Assembly (NCBI GenBank): GCA_028571685.1
Contig: CM053156.1
Location: 85,873,049 to 85,937,048 of the forward strand
Length of the DNA stretch: 64,000 nucleotides
Direction of reading: 5' to 3'
Origin: Heterohyrax brucei
Taxonomy: Eukaryota > Chordata > Mammalia > Hyracoidea > Procaviidae
Positions 21,316 through 32,596 of this stretch are shown here, one piece after another (the stretch's first letter is position 1; each line of letters begins with the position of its first letter). The position numbers and the translations under genes were made by a program. The notes beneath the pieces were generated by a model, which was not told where the DNA came from, searched no databases, and saw only the letters and a list, made by a program, of their open reading frames with translations.

Positions 21316-21884
21316 GTGCCTCCAGCATTGTGTATCTGCTTTCTCCCTAACGAGGTTCCCTGGCCACTTTCCAGTGACCTCCCAGGAAGTCACAGACTAA
21401 GCAATCCTTCAGCAATTAGGTTGGCCTTCAGTTGTCTTAGAAAGATGAATTTGGGGGTAACTTTCTAATTACCGACAGTTTTCAACTGAACAGAGATGAA
21501 GACGGCTGAGTCCCTGCTCTGGCACCCACAGGCCCTTGCTGCAGCAGGGAGGTGGCCATTGTGACTTCACGATGGGTGCAGGGAGTCAGTGGCTGAAAAT
21601 CCAATTAGCTTTCGACATCTGTTGCTAATGCCTGGACTATACTGGGCAGGGTTCAGCTGCCTGAGATTGGCGTGGAGACCAGGACAGGCCACAGGAGTTA
21701 CGCTGGCAGACTTGACAGAAGGAACCAACTGCGAGGACGTCTGTGTTCTGAGCAGCCTTACCGAGCTCACCTTTATCTGACGGAGCGTTCCTGAGCCTAA
21801 ACGGTCAGTGCCAGTGCTAATGGTGTAACAGCTCTGGGCCCCGGGTCCAGGTACTGATGCCTGAAGAGACCGCTGGCTCTATCT

Positions 21885-22060
21885 CACGGGGACCAGTGCA
21901 GCCGTTGGGTGCTACATCTGCTCTCCAGAAGGTCAACAGTTCGAGTCCACCAGGTGCTTCTTGGAAATTCTGTGGGGCAGTTCCGCTCCGTCCTAGAGGG
22001 TGGCAGTGAGTCAGCATGTGCTCAGTGGCAGTGGGTTTGGTTTGGTTTGAGTGGTCGTCT
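21885..22060 (+). mobile_element. AfroSINE short form
   Basis: AGAAGGTCAACAGTTCGAGT in the head; tail GGCAGTGGGTTTGGTTTGG. Confidence 0.85.
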
Positions 22061-22444
22061 GCAGAGGGAAGATTTTCTGTATGGTCAGTAGATGCAAAAA
22101 ATGTCAAATATAACACATGGCACTGGTATCTGTTCTGCCACTTTTTGTGGGACCTTTTGCTCTTTTCATTATTGCACGTTGTTGGGGGTTGATGTCACAG
22201 AAGGCCCGGGAGTCTTCCTGGAACTGTGGCTTGGCCTTAAGTTCTGATTTTCCTCTTTGGAGGTCCAGAAACTTGACTCTGTTATACCACACACCTGGAA
22301 GTCACAGGACTCTGAAGGCACTGGTGTGTAAGCTAGGATGCTGGCTTCTTAACGAAAGCACTATTTTTCAAAAAGACAGACACCAAAGCTGCCACCTAGG
22401 GCATCGTATCCCCTTCAGTGGCTGTGGATAGAGAGACCCACGAT

Positions 22445-22630
22445 AGGTAGAAAGACAGGTCTGGTATCAAATCCCAGCCCCACTAACGACCTTGGATGCG
22501 TCCCTAGACTGTCTGAGCCTGTTTCCTCACTTGTAAGGTGGCACCGATGCTCTCTACTCTCAAGAGATGTCAGAAAGATTAGGGAACAATACAGATGTTA
22601 TGTGCTGGGTATAAGAATAAGTATTCAGTC
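22445..22630 (+). mobile_element. MIR SINE
   Basis: GGTATCAAATCCCAGCCCC, then TGAGCCTGTTTCCTCACTTG mark a diverged MIR. Confidence 0.7.
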
Positions 22631-22677
22631 ATTTGAATAACTCAATAATTTTAAAGAACTTAAAAAAATGGCTGAGT

Positions 22678-22775
22678 GTGGAATTTTGACTCAGTGTGAG
22701 GATTCATGTCTCAGCCGTGTGACCTCAAATGCGCTGCTTAAATTCTTAAATTCCGTCTCCTTATCCACTAACTCG
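22678..22775 (+). mobile_element. MIR fragment
   Basis: GCCGTGTGACCTCAAATGCG and TTCCGTCTCCTTATCCAC fit the MIR core. Confidence 0.5.
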
Positions 22776-22935
22776 TGTCTCTGATGGCACGGTAGTTAAG
22801 AGCTGAGCTGGTAGACAAAAGGTTGGCAGTTGGAATCCACCAGCTGCTCCTTGGAAACCCTATAGGGAAGTTCTGTTCTATCCTACAGAGTCATCATGAG
22901 TTGGCCTTGACTCAATGGCATTGCTGGGTTTTTTT
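22776..22935 (+). mobile_element. AfroSINE short form
   Basis: GTAGTTAAGAGCTGAGCTG to GACTCAATGGCATTGCTGG, followed by a T run. Confidence 0.85.
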
Positions 22936-23444
22936 TGTAATTTGACTTGAGATTTGAGTGGGATCTGACTCAACGGCACTTGGCTTGGCTGAGATGAGAA
23001 TATCATCTGCCTCATAGACTTGCTGCTGCTGCTGTTACTGCGACGAAAACAGAATGAGACACTCAGTGGCAAGAACACAGCTCAGTCAGCGTGTGCCTGG
23101 ACACAGTAAGGGTTGGGACGACTGCAACCGTCACAGTTATTAGGAATATTAGTAGTTGTGGTGATGGAAATATTAGCAGCCGTTGTGGTACCACCAGCAA
23201 CCAAAGCAAAACCCCCAGGCAACCCCGTGTGTGTCAGGGTACAGACAGTCCCCAGGTCACAAAGTCTGGCTCATGGACCACTTACACCTATGAACAGAAT
23301 GCTGTTAAGCCTATTATGTTAAAAATTTGAGTTAACCCCATACAATTGTTTATAATAATGAATGAACACTACTTTGCGACGCTGGTGGAAACATCGCTTG
23401 GTTTCAAAGAATTTCTTCACTGTTTTATACGCACCCCAAACTTA

Positions 23445-23612
23445 AACCAAACCCCCTGCTGTTGAGTTGATTCTGTCTCATTGTGGCCCTATAATAGGAC
23501 ACAGTAGAACTGTTCTATATGGTTTCCAAAGAACACCTGGTGGATTTGAACTGCTGACCTTTTGATTAGCAGCTATACCACTTAAACACTATGCCACTAA
23601 GGTTTCCTTTAC
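23445..23612 (-). mobile_element. AfroSINE short form
   Basis: From CCCTGCTGTTGAGTTGATTC to CACTATGCCACTAAGGTTTCC. Confidence 0.9.
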
Positions 23613-23654
23613 ATTCACAGAAAGGTGAAATATATACAGTCTCCCCAGACAAAC

Positions 23655-23815
23655 ATGGAGCTCTGGGGGCACAGTGGTCAGGAACTATGACTCTCACCAA
23701 GAGATTGGCAGTTCGACTCTATCAGCTGTTTCTTGGAAACCTGATGGGGCAGGTCTACTCTGTCTCACACAGTCACAGTGAGGTGACTCCAAGACGGTGG
23801 GTTTAGTTTGGTGTT
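23655..23815 (+). mobile_element. AfroSINE short form
   Basis: Diverged head (GGGGGCACAGTGGTCAGG) and tail (GACGGTGGGTTTAGTTTGG). Confidence 0.75.
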
Positions 23816-23954
23816 TGGGTGATACCCACAGGGAAATAAGTGCACATTTAAACCCCACTCTACTCCACGTGTTTGCAAACAGATTGTGCACAAGCAGTTT
23901 CAATAGTCTCCAGAGATGCCGTCCACCCTATAAATTTGTTTAGGAATGTCTTTC

Positions 23955-24110
23955 TCTAAAAAAAAAAAAAAACCATTGTCATCGAGTCAGGTCCAACTTA
24001 TAGCAACCCTAGAGGTCAGGGTAGAACTGCCCTATAGAGTTTCCAAGGAGCATCTGGCGGATTTGAACTGCTGACCATTTGGTTAGCAGATGTGGCACTT
24101 AACAAGCCTA
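23955..24110 (-). mobile_element. AfroSINE with oligo(A) edge
   Basis: A 14-base A run at 23957 precedes CATTGTCATCGAGTCAGG; the head stops at GCACTTAACAAG. Confidence 0.85.
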
Positions 24111-24149
24111 TCTCTAAAGATCTCAAAAAGAAAAGAAAAAAACCTAAAA

Positions 24150-24308
24150 CCAAACCCATTGCCACTGAGTTGATGATGAATCAGAGCAGCCCTATAGGAC
24201 AGAGTAGAACTGCCCCATAGAGTTGCCAAGGAGAGTCTGGTGGATTCAATTGCTGACCTTTCAGTGAGCAGACATAGCTCTTAACTACCGCACTACCGGG
24301 GTTTCCAC
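24150..24308 (-). mobile_element. AfroSINE short form
   Basis: Starts CCCATTGCCACTGAGTTGAT; head ends CGCACTACCGGGGTTTCC. Lies 40 bases from the previous copy. Confidence 0.9.
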
Positions 24309-24884
24309 GAGGTGGGCTTCACCCGGGCCTCTGTTAGAATGGCTGTGAATCAGAGACGGCCCGTTGGCTGAGGTTTCTCAGCTCACGCCCCTGTCGTAGC
24401 TCCCAGTGTGGCCCTTCTCCATTTTTGAGATGGCTGACGTCCACCTCCTACTCTGTTCACATAGAAGCCTCCTGTACTGAAGTGGAGACCCCAGTTTTAA
24501 CTGTGTCCTGGCTTACCTGTTGATTTTTACTTGGAAAATAGAAAACATTTAGAAGGGAGGTTGTATTCATTTTCAGAGACACTGGCTTCTCTCTGTCTTC
24601 TGGAACATGGCACAGTCGTCACACGCTCTTTAGAGAGAGACAGGAGACCAAGGCCCCAGCAGGTTATGGGGTTAAAACCCTTGGGCGGGATTTGCTAAAT
24701 CATCGATTCCTCTGCCAGGTACTGAGGACCTACCATGTGCTGAGTGTTGTAGGTTGGTTTGGTTACTAGTTCAAGGACAGTGGGAATTATTATGCTTTGG
24801 GGGCACCACTGTGAGAAGCGCCACTATCTTGCTTCGCACGCAAGGGCATTTTCTAAGATACTCCCTTAAGTTTGTTTTCACTTT

Positions 24885-25540
24885 TTGTAGTTTGTTTTAT
24901 TTTTATTGTTGTTGAGACTATACACCCAGAAGATATACCCATTCAAGAGTTTCTGCACGAACAATCTAGTCACATTGATGACACTCTGCAGGTTTGTACT
25001 GCTCTCATGTTCCTTTTCTGTATCCTCCCCTTTAGTATAAACTCACTGCCCCCAAAGGCTCCCATCCAACTTTTCCAGTCGCTGCTGTGAGTTTAATTGC
25101 ATATAGATAGATCTTAAAAGTGCACCATGCTTAAGGCAGACAGTCTTAACTGGTAAGCTAAACTACTGTTTAGTTTCAAGAAGACTTCAAGGGATATTTT
25201 TATCTAGGGGTTCGAAGATTATCTCAGGACAAACTAGTTCCAGTGGTTCATCTAGCCTCCATGGCTCTAGAAGGTCTGCAGTCCACATGCAGTGAAATTC
25301 TATTCTATGGTTTCCCTCTTTTGATCAGAATTCTTCCATGGAATCTTTGATCCAAATGTTCAGGAATGGTAGCCGGGCACCATCCAGTTCTTCTGGTCCC
25401 ATGGCCAAGGTGGCAGTTGTTCGTGGAGACCGTTCACCACGCATTCCATAACCTCCTTGTATTCCTAGCTCCCCTTCCTCTGTTGTTCCAGGTGGATAGG
25501 TACAAACTCTAGTGCTTCGTGTTCTGTTAAGTTGATTAAG
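24885..25540 (-). mobile_element. LINE-like repeat family A, longest copy
   Basis: In reverse sense the element carries GATGGTGCCCGGCTACCA and ends in a TATTCTCAACAACAA-like 3' terminus; here it appears as TTATTGTTGTTGAGACTATA at the left. Related copies lie near 26000, 26690, 36955, 40340, 41070 and 47115. A-rich 3' ends suggest a retroposon; the clade is unknown to me. Confidence 0.55.
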
Positions 25541-25559
25541 ACCTCACATTTACGCACAG

Positions 25560-25690
25560 AGATGGCTGTTGGAAGGAGTTTTGGCTTAAGAGTCAAGAGA
25601 CCTGGTTTCTAACCTTTGGACAAGTCTCCTAACCTCCCAGGGCTTTTGTTTCCTCATCTAAATATTAGAGAGCTAGGCAAAGAGATTTCT
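25560..25690 (+). mobile_element. MIR SINE
   Basis: AAGAGTCAAGAGACCTGG, ACAAGTCTCCTAACCTCCC and TTGTTTCCTCATCTAAAT fit MIR. Confidence 0.75.
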
Positions 25691-25714
25691 GGGGTCCTTT
25701 CCAGGTCTTGAAAC

Positions 25715-25870
25715 CCTGGTGGCAGAGGGGCAGAGTGCCATGATGGGTAACCAAGAAAATGGTGCTTCAGATTCACTGAGTGCTCCTTGGAAACTCTATG
25801 GGGCAGTTCTACTCTGTCCTATAGGGCCACTATGAGTCAGAATCTACTTGATGGCAGTGGGATTTTTTTT
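25715..25870 (+). mobile_element. AfroSINE short form
   Basis: From AAACCCTGGTGGCAGAGGGG to GATGGCAGTGGGATTTTTTT. Confidence 0.85.
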
Positions 25871-25994
25871 GCAAGTCTTACTACCCTGTGATTCCAACTT
25901 TCTCTTCCCCTCACCTTAACAAGCATCCCCCCTAAAAATTCTACCCCGACATCTTGCCAGTACTTATGTGAAGAGAACTTGTTTTCCAGTGAGG

Positions 25995-26150
25995 GTGAGA
26001 ATGGATATGCAGCTCAAAGAATACAGGGAATATCACCGAATTATGCATACAGAAATTGTTGAGTCGGTGTGTGTTATACTATGCATATTCACAACAATGA
26101 CAAATAAAATAAATAAGTATAGAAAAGAAAGAAAGGAGATAGACATGAGT
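25995..26150 (+). mobile_element. 3' end of repeat family A
   Basis: ACAGAAATTGTTGAGTCGGT and GCATATTCACAACAATGAC precede an AAATAAAATAAATAAG tail. Confidence 0.5.
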
Positions 26151-26689
26151 AGTATATTCTTGGATCCAGTTATGCATCCCAATGCCATTAAAAAATTTAA
26201 AATTAAAAAAAATTATTTTTTGTGACTCCTTTTGTGATATAAACAGTCAGGTTGATTCGTTACCTAACTTTGAGCATTTCACATACTGGGTTTCCCTTAA
26301 CTGGGGCACTCTTAAAGCAAAAAGTTCCTGTTTCATCTTAAATCACCCAGTAAGGTGCTGAAAATACCTAGAAACCCCACGCCTGGACTGTCTGAATTGT
26401 CAACACTCTCTGTTTCCATGACCCTTCTGGTGGTTCTGTTTTCCAGTCAGGCTCAGGTAACAGGAGGTGTGTCTTGACTTTTGTCTCCGGTCCAGTAGCT
26501 GCCTGTGGGTTGGCCTGTGGTCCTTTCTTGGCTCTAGTTTCTCTCTCTTGTTTCCAGCGTAAAAGGATCTCAAAGACATTCTGTACGTTGCTTTTGATTA
26601 AACAATTGCTGCCATTAAAAAACAAGGCTGCACACTTGAAGCAGAAGATAAGACAGTTCACCAGTCCTCTGATAAACGGAGTTGGTAGC

Positions 26690-26857
26690 ACCATTTATTT
26701 TATTTTTAATTTTTATTTTGTTGTCATCGTTGAGAATGTATACAGCAAACACTCCCCTGTTGAACAGTTTGCGTGTACACAATCCGGGGACCTTGACCAC
26801 AGTCTTTGACCTGTGCAAACATTCTCAGCCTCCTTCTCTGAGTCACTCCCCCTCCCT
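26690..26857 (-). mobile_element. repeat family A, first half (outer layer of a nest)
   Basis: Runs from a poly-T edge through GTTGAGAATGTATACAGCAA to CTCTGAGTCACTCCCC, where an LTR interrupts it; it resumes near 27700 (CTCCTTAGGTTTCCTACC). Confidence 0.6.
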
Positions 26858-27699
26858 TGTCTGAGTCACCCAGTGCTGCTGTAACAGAAAGACCACAAGT
26901 GGATGACTTTAACAAAGGGAAAATTTCAGTCTGTCACAGTCCAGCTGGCTACAAGTCCAAATTCAAGTCTAGGGAAAGGCTTTCTCTCTCGGCTCTGGAG
27001 GAAGGTCCTTGCTGTCAGTCCTCCCCTGGACTGGCAGCTTCTGGGGCTCAGGGACCCTGGTTCTTTCCAAAGACGTGCTCTGCTCCCAGCACTGCTTCTT
27101 TCCTGATGGTCTGAAGTCTCCAACTCTCTGCTTGCTTCCCTTTCCTTTATATCCCAAGAGATCACATCAAGGCACAATACAATCTGCTTTTTTCTTTGTG
27201 ATTAATTGAAAGTTTACAATCCAAGTCAATTTGCCATACAAGACCCCGAGCACCAACTTTTATGCAGCTCTCTCTGCTCTCCTTGCCCTGTGACAACACA
27301 CTTACTCCCTCCAACCGTCACTTCCAGTATACACTCAACTGACACCTGTCCCCTCCTCTCCAACCTCTCCTGTCCCCTCTAAAAAGAAACCAGTAGGACA
27401 ACCTCATAGGTATCTATTAAATCATAAAGTATACACGCCACCTGCCTCACTCTGCGTCCCTTAGTCCAGTCCAATCTTTGTCGGAAGTGTTGGCTTCGGC
27501 CCTGGTCTCAGCTCTGGGTGAGAAGGCACAACACAGTCTTACACTTTGAGTCCTGCCCCACCAACACTGCCACTGCCCATCTTCCCTCATCAGTACCACA
27601 GAGGCAGGGTCTCAGCATGCAGGAGCATCACCTATGTAACGGAGTCATGGCCCAGCCAAGTGGCTGCACATATTGGGGGGGGCACCCATTCACATCAAC
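26858..27699 (-). mobile_element. fossil MaLR-like LTR, middle layer of a nest
   Basis: Same family as the LTR at 11049-11582. It sits inside repeat family A and is itself interrupted at 27186-27522 by a LINE-like insert. No internal region; old. Confidence 0.65.
27186..27522 (-). mobile_element. 5'-truncated LINE-like insert, innermost layer
   Basis: About 337 bases bounded by direct repeats of about 17 bases: AAGGCACAATACAATCT (27169-27185) and AAGGCACAACACAGTCT (27523-27539). A T-rich edge (CTTTTTTCTTTG) at the left fits a poly(A) tail in reverse sense, as left by target-primed reverse transcription. Confidence 0.7.
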
Positions 27700-27760
27700 T
27701 CCTTGCTCCTTAGGTTTCCTACCTAACCTTTCCAGTGATGGCACCCAGTTTTAACTGGAG
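27700..27760 (-). mobile_element. repeat family A, second half (outer layer resumes)
   Basis: CTCCTTAGGTTTCCTACCTA continues the family-A order seen at 25050 and 37140. Confidence 0.5.
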
Positions 27761-28334
27761 TGGACAAAAGTCAGGGGACCAGGAGGCTGGTAAGGAGCAG
27801 AGAGAGCCCAGCAAAGTTGCTGTGTGACAGTCAGTAAAGGTTCGTGGTGACTCACAAGATCCAGGTAGGAAACCAAGTAATAAAATAAGTGCCTAATAGT
27901 GGGTTGCCTGGCAGACAGTGGGGTAAGACTGAAGTGACAAGTGACGCAGCAGGGGGCTGAGTGGCAGACGGGAGTGGGTGAGAGGGAGAAATAAAGAGAG
28001 AGATCATAAAAACCAACACAAAGGGGGCGAGCGGAGGAGTTTGTCACTTTGTCTTAGGTGAAATTAAGAAGCCAGACAAATTATAAGTGCACTTGTCTTG
28101 GCAAACACCGTCAGACAGTCTGCACCTGGCACCACGGGGTGGGCATGAGCGGCGAGGAGGGTCCTGTGAGTCGCGCACTCTGACTGCACTCGGTGACAGA
28201 ACTTGCCCGAGCTGGTAGATGTTGACAAGGTGCAGGCCCAGTATGTTTGGGGTGGTGTTGGACCTTCTCAGCTTTCCTGTCCTGTGAGAGAGGAGCACTT
28301 TGAGATAGCTGATGTTTAAGGGGCATCAATCTTT

Positions 28335-28720
28335 ACCCAGGGGCAGTGGTGGTTCTGTATCAGAATTCTCGCCTTCCAGGCAGGAGACCTGGGTTCGATT
28401 CCCGGCCCAAGCCCCTGATGTGCAGCCACCAGCTGTCCATCAGTGGAGGTTGGCATGATGCTAGGGCTCTGAGCAGGGATCAGGGCAGCTTCCAGACTAA
28501 GACAGACGGGCAAGAAAGGTCTGCAGATCCACTTCCTACAGCCAGCCAACAAAAACTCGAGGGGCCACAGGGGTCCGACCCGCCACTGATTGTGGGAAGG
28601 GCTCAGGACTGAGCAGCATTTCATTCCATTGTGCACAACGTCACCAAGAGCTGGCATTTCTTTTCTACCATGCGCAACGTCACCATGCACTGGCAGATGA
28701 CTCCACCTCAGCTGGCAGCA
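28335..28720 (+). mobile_element. tRNA-Gly-derived SINE, long copy
   Basis: The head mimics a glycine tRNA: GTGGTTCTGTATCAGAATTC (A box region), CTTCCAG anticodon-like loop, and GGGTTCGATTCCCGGCC (B box). A body with CTTCCAGACTAAGACAGAC and CCATTGTGCACAACGTCACC follows. The acceptor ends do not pair as in a working tRNA, and the trailing SINE body explains it. Confidence 0.75.
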
Positions 28721-29365
28721 AGGTCACAGCCCTGTGAAGTCCCAGCCGTTCTCCCTGTGCTTCAGAAGAGAAAGCTAAGACAGGCAGCTCACTCAAGATT
28801 ACACACACAACAGAGATTCTGTGCTTCCCTTCTTGCTGCGTCCTCTCCAAGGTGTCCTTTTGAAGCTACCGCATCCCTGGTTAAGGGTGCGTCTCTCAGT
28901 CAGGGCTGCTGGGCAGTTTCCAGTGACAGAAAGGGAGTCTGGACGCCCTGGACTTAGACAATGTGAATTTCATCTGTCCTGTCCCCAGAAGGAAGTGGGT
29001 GGGGCCATTATGAGCATCTTTCTCGTGACAGTGGGCTGTTTTCCTGCTGTGGCCCCAGCAAGGCACGTGCCTCCATGTCTCGGGACAAACTCACAGGGAC
29101 TCTGCCACACTCAAACACCGTCAGCTCGGCCAGGCCCAGGAGGCCTGCGCAAGCCCCAGTTCAGAGGGGTTTAGAGTTCGCCGAGTGGCTTAGCCCTGGA
29201 GCCCTGCAAAGAGACAGGGCTCTTCCCACAAGTGCACCTGCCAGCCACGCTCCTTGTGGAACCCTGCTAGGCCTCAGTGGGCCTCTGTACTCTGAGAAGG
29301 GAGCCATTCTCCTTCTGAAAGTTTCTTCAGTTCTAGGATTTCATGACTAAGTGAAGAAAGGACTG
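28720..29365. other. unique intergenic sequence
   Basis: G+C-rich; no gene supported despite open frames to 117 codons. Confidence 0.45.
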
Positions 29366-29655
29366 TATCTTAGTTACTTAGTGCTGTTGTAACACAAATA
29401 CCTCAAGTGCTGGGCTTGAAAACTTATTTTCTCACAGTTCGTGGTCTTGGCCTTCTCAGCTCCTTCCTTGTCAGTAACCCCAGGAGTTCCCTGGTTCTTA
29501 TGGGATCCTCCCTGGCACCAGTCTCCCCTCTGTGTGTGTGTGTGTCTACTCTGCTCTTTTTACAGCTCAGAAGTGATTAGATTCAGAGGGTCTTCACTCA
29601 GGTGTGATCGAATTCACGTAACAAACCCTCTTTCCAAGAAGGAATGTCCGTACCA
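29366..29655 (-). mobile_element. fossil LTR fragment, MaLR-like
   Basis: GTGCTGTTGTAACACAAATAC and CTTATTTTCTCACAGTTCG match the ends of the LTRs at 31597 and 44760. A short GT run lies at about 29528-29545 inside it. Confidence 0.55.
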
Positions 29656-29812
29656 CAAACCAAAAGCAAAACCACTGCTGTGGATTTGATGCTGACTCAG
29701 CAAACCTACAGGAGAGAGTAGAACTGCCCCACAGAGTTTCCAAGGAGCACCTGGGGGATTTGAACTGCTGACCTTTTGGTTAGCAGCTGTAGTCCTTAAC
29801 TACCATGCCTAT
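29655..29812 (-). mobile_element. AfroSINE short form
   Basis: ACTGCTGTGGATTTGATGC to CTTAACTACCATGCC; ends without the usual CACCAGGG. Confidence 0.85.
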
Positions 29813-29829
29813 CAAAAAACACCATAAAC

Positions 29830-30028
29830 ACCTGTTTGCTCTCAAACAGACTCTAATTCACGGCTACCCGTGCATTATAGAGTAGAACTGTCCCTGTAGG
29901 GCTTTCTTGGCTGTAATCTTTCTGGAAACAGATGGCCAGTACTTTCTTCTGAGGTGCACCTGGTGGGTTGTAACCTGCCACCCTTCAGCTTAGCAGCCAA
30001 GCACAAATCGTTAGCATCACCCAGGTAA
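29830..30028 (-). mobile_element. AfroSINE, long form
   Basis: GGCTGTAATCTTTCTGGAAAC internal block; head truncated at CATCACCCAGG. Confidence 0.7.
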
Positions 30029-31367
30029 GAGGGCCAAACCTTCAACTTGTATTTGGGAGGGCCGCAACTGAATTCTTAACAGACAGATTCCCGTAAAATC
30101 GGGATGGGCTCCGAGCTCCCTCTTGCAGAAAACCACATGCGGGGTCAGTACTCTTCTCCTCTGTCTGTCTGCCCTGAAGATGGGTGGTGGACCGCACCAT
30201 TTCTGCCCTGGACTCTACACAAAGAAACAATAGCCAGGTCTACAAAGCAAGGGCACACAAATTCCTCGTTTACCCTCCAGGCCCAGATAATGTTTCCTGA
30301 GGATAAATGGAAGGCCTAATTTCTTTTCACAGTACAGTTTTATTCTATCTTAATACAAAAAAGGTAAGATAAATTTCCTATTATTTTGTAATAACCATAT
30401 CACTTTTATAATCCTGTACCGTTATAACCACCATTCTGCTGCGAGTGACGAATCTATATTTTGCGTGTCTTACGTATTAGCATACTATAACTTACCACTG
30501 GAAACTTCGCACTTTTTTTTTCTTTAATTTTCATACCTTCAGTATTGAAACACTTTTCCATGTTTTCTAAAGTTCAGTGGCTCCTTCAGGCTTAGACTGT
30601 GGGCATTCCGTACCAAATCTGTCTTTCTGCCATTGTCTGTCTGCCCAGATGATACAGCACCCTGGAAGGTCTAACACAGAAGTGAATGAATGCATGTGTG
30701 GTGTCCAGAGGAGAGGCCCCTTAGCGCAGGGTGTGTTTGGGGGTGCTAGGGTTTGGCAGATGATGACGGACAACCTCATGATGAAAGCCGGCCACAAGCC
30801 CCTCAAGCCTTCCTTTTCCTGACTCATCCAAATTTTTATTGATTGGCTTGGTCATGTCAGAGGGCAAAGGACACGAAAAAGAACTGATGAATTTTGAAAT
30901 CAGTGCGTCACTAATACAAAATGCGTTTTGCTTCACTTTTTTCTCTCTGCGGTTACTTGGGCACTGGCAGAGCGCAAGACAAGCCTACGTGTCCACGCGG
31001 GGTCGCTGAGCACCTCCCCTACTGTGAGCCAGCAGATGTGGGAGAGCAGTTCCCCCCGCCTCCCCACCCCTCCGTGGTGACAGTCACTCACGGGGATTCC
31101 CGATGGGGCGCCTTGCAGGCAGCAACTGTGTAACTCTGTCTGGTACGTTGCAGGACACTAAGTATCCCTGACCCTGACCCGCGCTTTCTAAATGCCCGTG
31201 GTGCCTTCCCACACCTGTGGCACTTCCTTGGCAGCCGAGGAAGCCCCCAATCCCCATCTCCATGGCGGCCCCGTGGTGGCGGTGAGGACTCTGCGCTGTC
31301 TGATGGCACGTCCAGAAAACTCAGTTCTGCCAAGCTCTGCGAGAGATGCTATGCATCCATGCAGCTA
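30029..31367. other. unique intergenic sequence
   Basis: AT-rich at 30320-30560 and G+C-rich at 30960-31330. No repeat or gene recognised. Confidence 0.45.
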
Positions 31368-31580
31368 AAACCCAAATCACCAAAGCAGCTGTCATCCGAT
31401 TGACGCGGACTCCTGGCCACCCATGTCTGTCAAGAGTAGTGCTGGGCTCTGCTGGGCTTTCAGTGGCTGATTGGACAGCGTAGGTGACCAGTAGGGGCCA
31501 GGGCCCCTCTGGGCAGACTCAAACCACAAACTTCCTGCTTGTGAACTGAGCAATTCACTCTGTGCACCCCCTGGGGACTC
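31368..31580 (-). mobile_element. AfroSINE, long form, diverged
   Basis: CATCCGATTGACGCGGACTC tail; head ends TGCACCCCCTGGGG. Confidence 0.6.
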
Positions 31581-31596
31581 TTGGTGTCTTGGTGAG

Positions 31597-32596
31597 TGTT
31601 TCAGTCACCTAGCGCTGCTGCAGCAGAAGTACCACAAGGGTTGGCTTTCACAAACAGAAATGTGTTTTCTCACATTTAGGTGCCTAGAAGTCTGATTTCA
31701 GGGCACCAGCTCTTGGGGACCCTTTCTATCTGCCAGTTCTGGAAGAAGGTCCTTGTCTCTTCCAAGTGTCTGCTCCTGGGTTATCTTCCAATGGCTTGGC
31801 CTGTGTCTTCCGTCATCTCTGCTTCTCTTGATTCATTGTTTAACTGACTCAAGATACACCCTAGTCTGCCTCATTAGCATAACAAACACAACCCATTCAT
31901 AAATGGGGTTATAACCACGCGCCCAGGTTGGGATTTACAACACATTATTGTTTTAGTCGGCTAGTGTTGCTCTAACAGAAATACCACAGAGTGGATGGCT
32001 TTAACAAAGGAAGGTTTATTCTCACACAGCCTGACAGGCTACAAGTCCAAAGTGAAGATGCAGGCTCCAGGGGAAGGCTTTCTCCCTTGTCAGCTGTGGA
32101 GACAAGTCCAGTACTGTATCAGTCTTTGTCCAGGGAGTATCTTGGTGCAGGAACCTCGGGTCTGAAGGGCGCACTCTTCTCCTGGTTCTGCTTTCCTGAT
32201 GATGTGAAATTTCCAATTCTCTGCTTGCTTCTCCTTCCTTTTATCTCTTGCAGAATGAGAGGATTAAGGGTGGGGCAAGCCATATTCCAGGGAAATTCAC
32301 TTTACAGTGGAGCAGGGAGGTGATCCTATGAAAAGATTTACAGTCCCACCCTAATCCTTTCACATACAGCACAGGAAAATCACAAAATGGAGGGCAATCA
32401 CAAAATACTGGGAGTCATGGCCCAGCCACATGGTTACACATATTTTTGGGGGGGACACAATTCAATCTATGACAATTACAAAATGGAGGATAATTACATT
32501 AGACCACAAAAAATGTAGGACAACCCCACCTACTGGGAATCATGGCCTAGCCAAGTTGACACACCTTTTTGAGGAGGCACAATTCAATCCGTGACA
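31597..32596 (-). mobile_element. fossil MaLR-like LTR split by a second LTR
   Basis: Outer LTR: pieces at 31597-31948 and 32475-32596 together have the layout of the family. The younger LTR between them is listed separately. Confidence 0.65.
31949..32474 (-). mobile_element. fossil MaLR-like LTR inserted in an older LTR
   Basis: About 526 bases from TGTTTTAGTCGG to CTATGACA, flanked by ATTAT and ATTAC, a 5-base target duplication with one difference. Full-length solitary LTR by its ends; younger than the one it split. Confidence 0.75.

Noticed and set aside
28340-28412. Functional tRNA-Gly gene
   Set aside because: The acceptor stem does not pair properly and a SINE body follows, so it is a SINE head.
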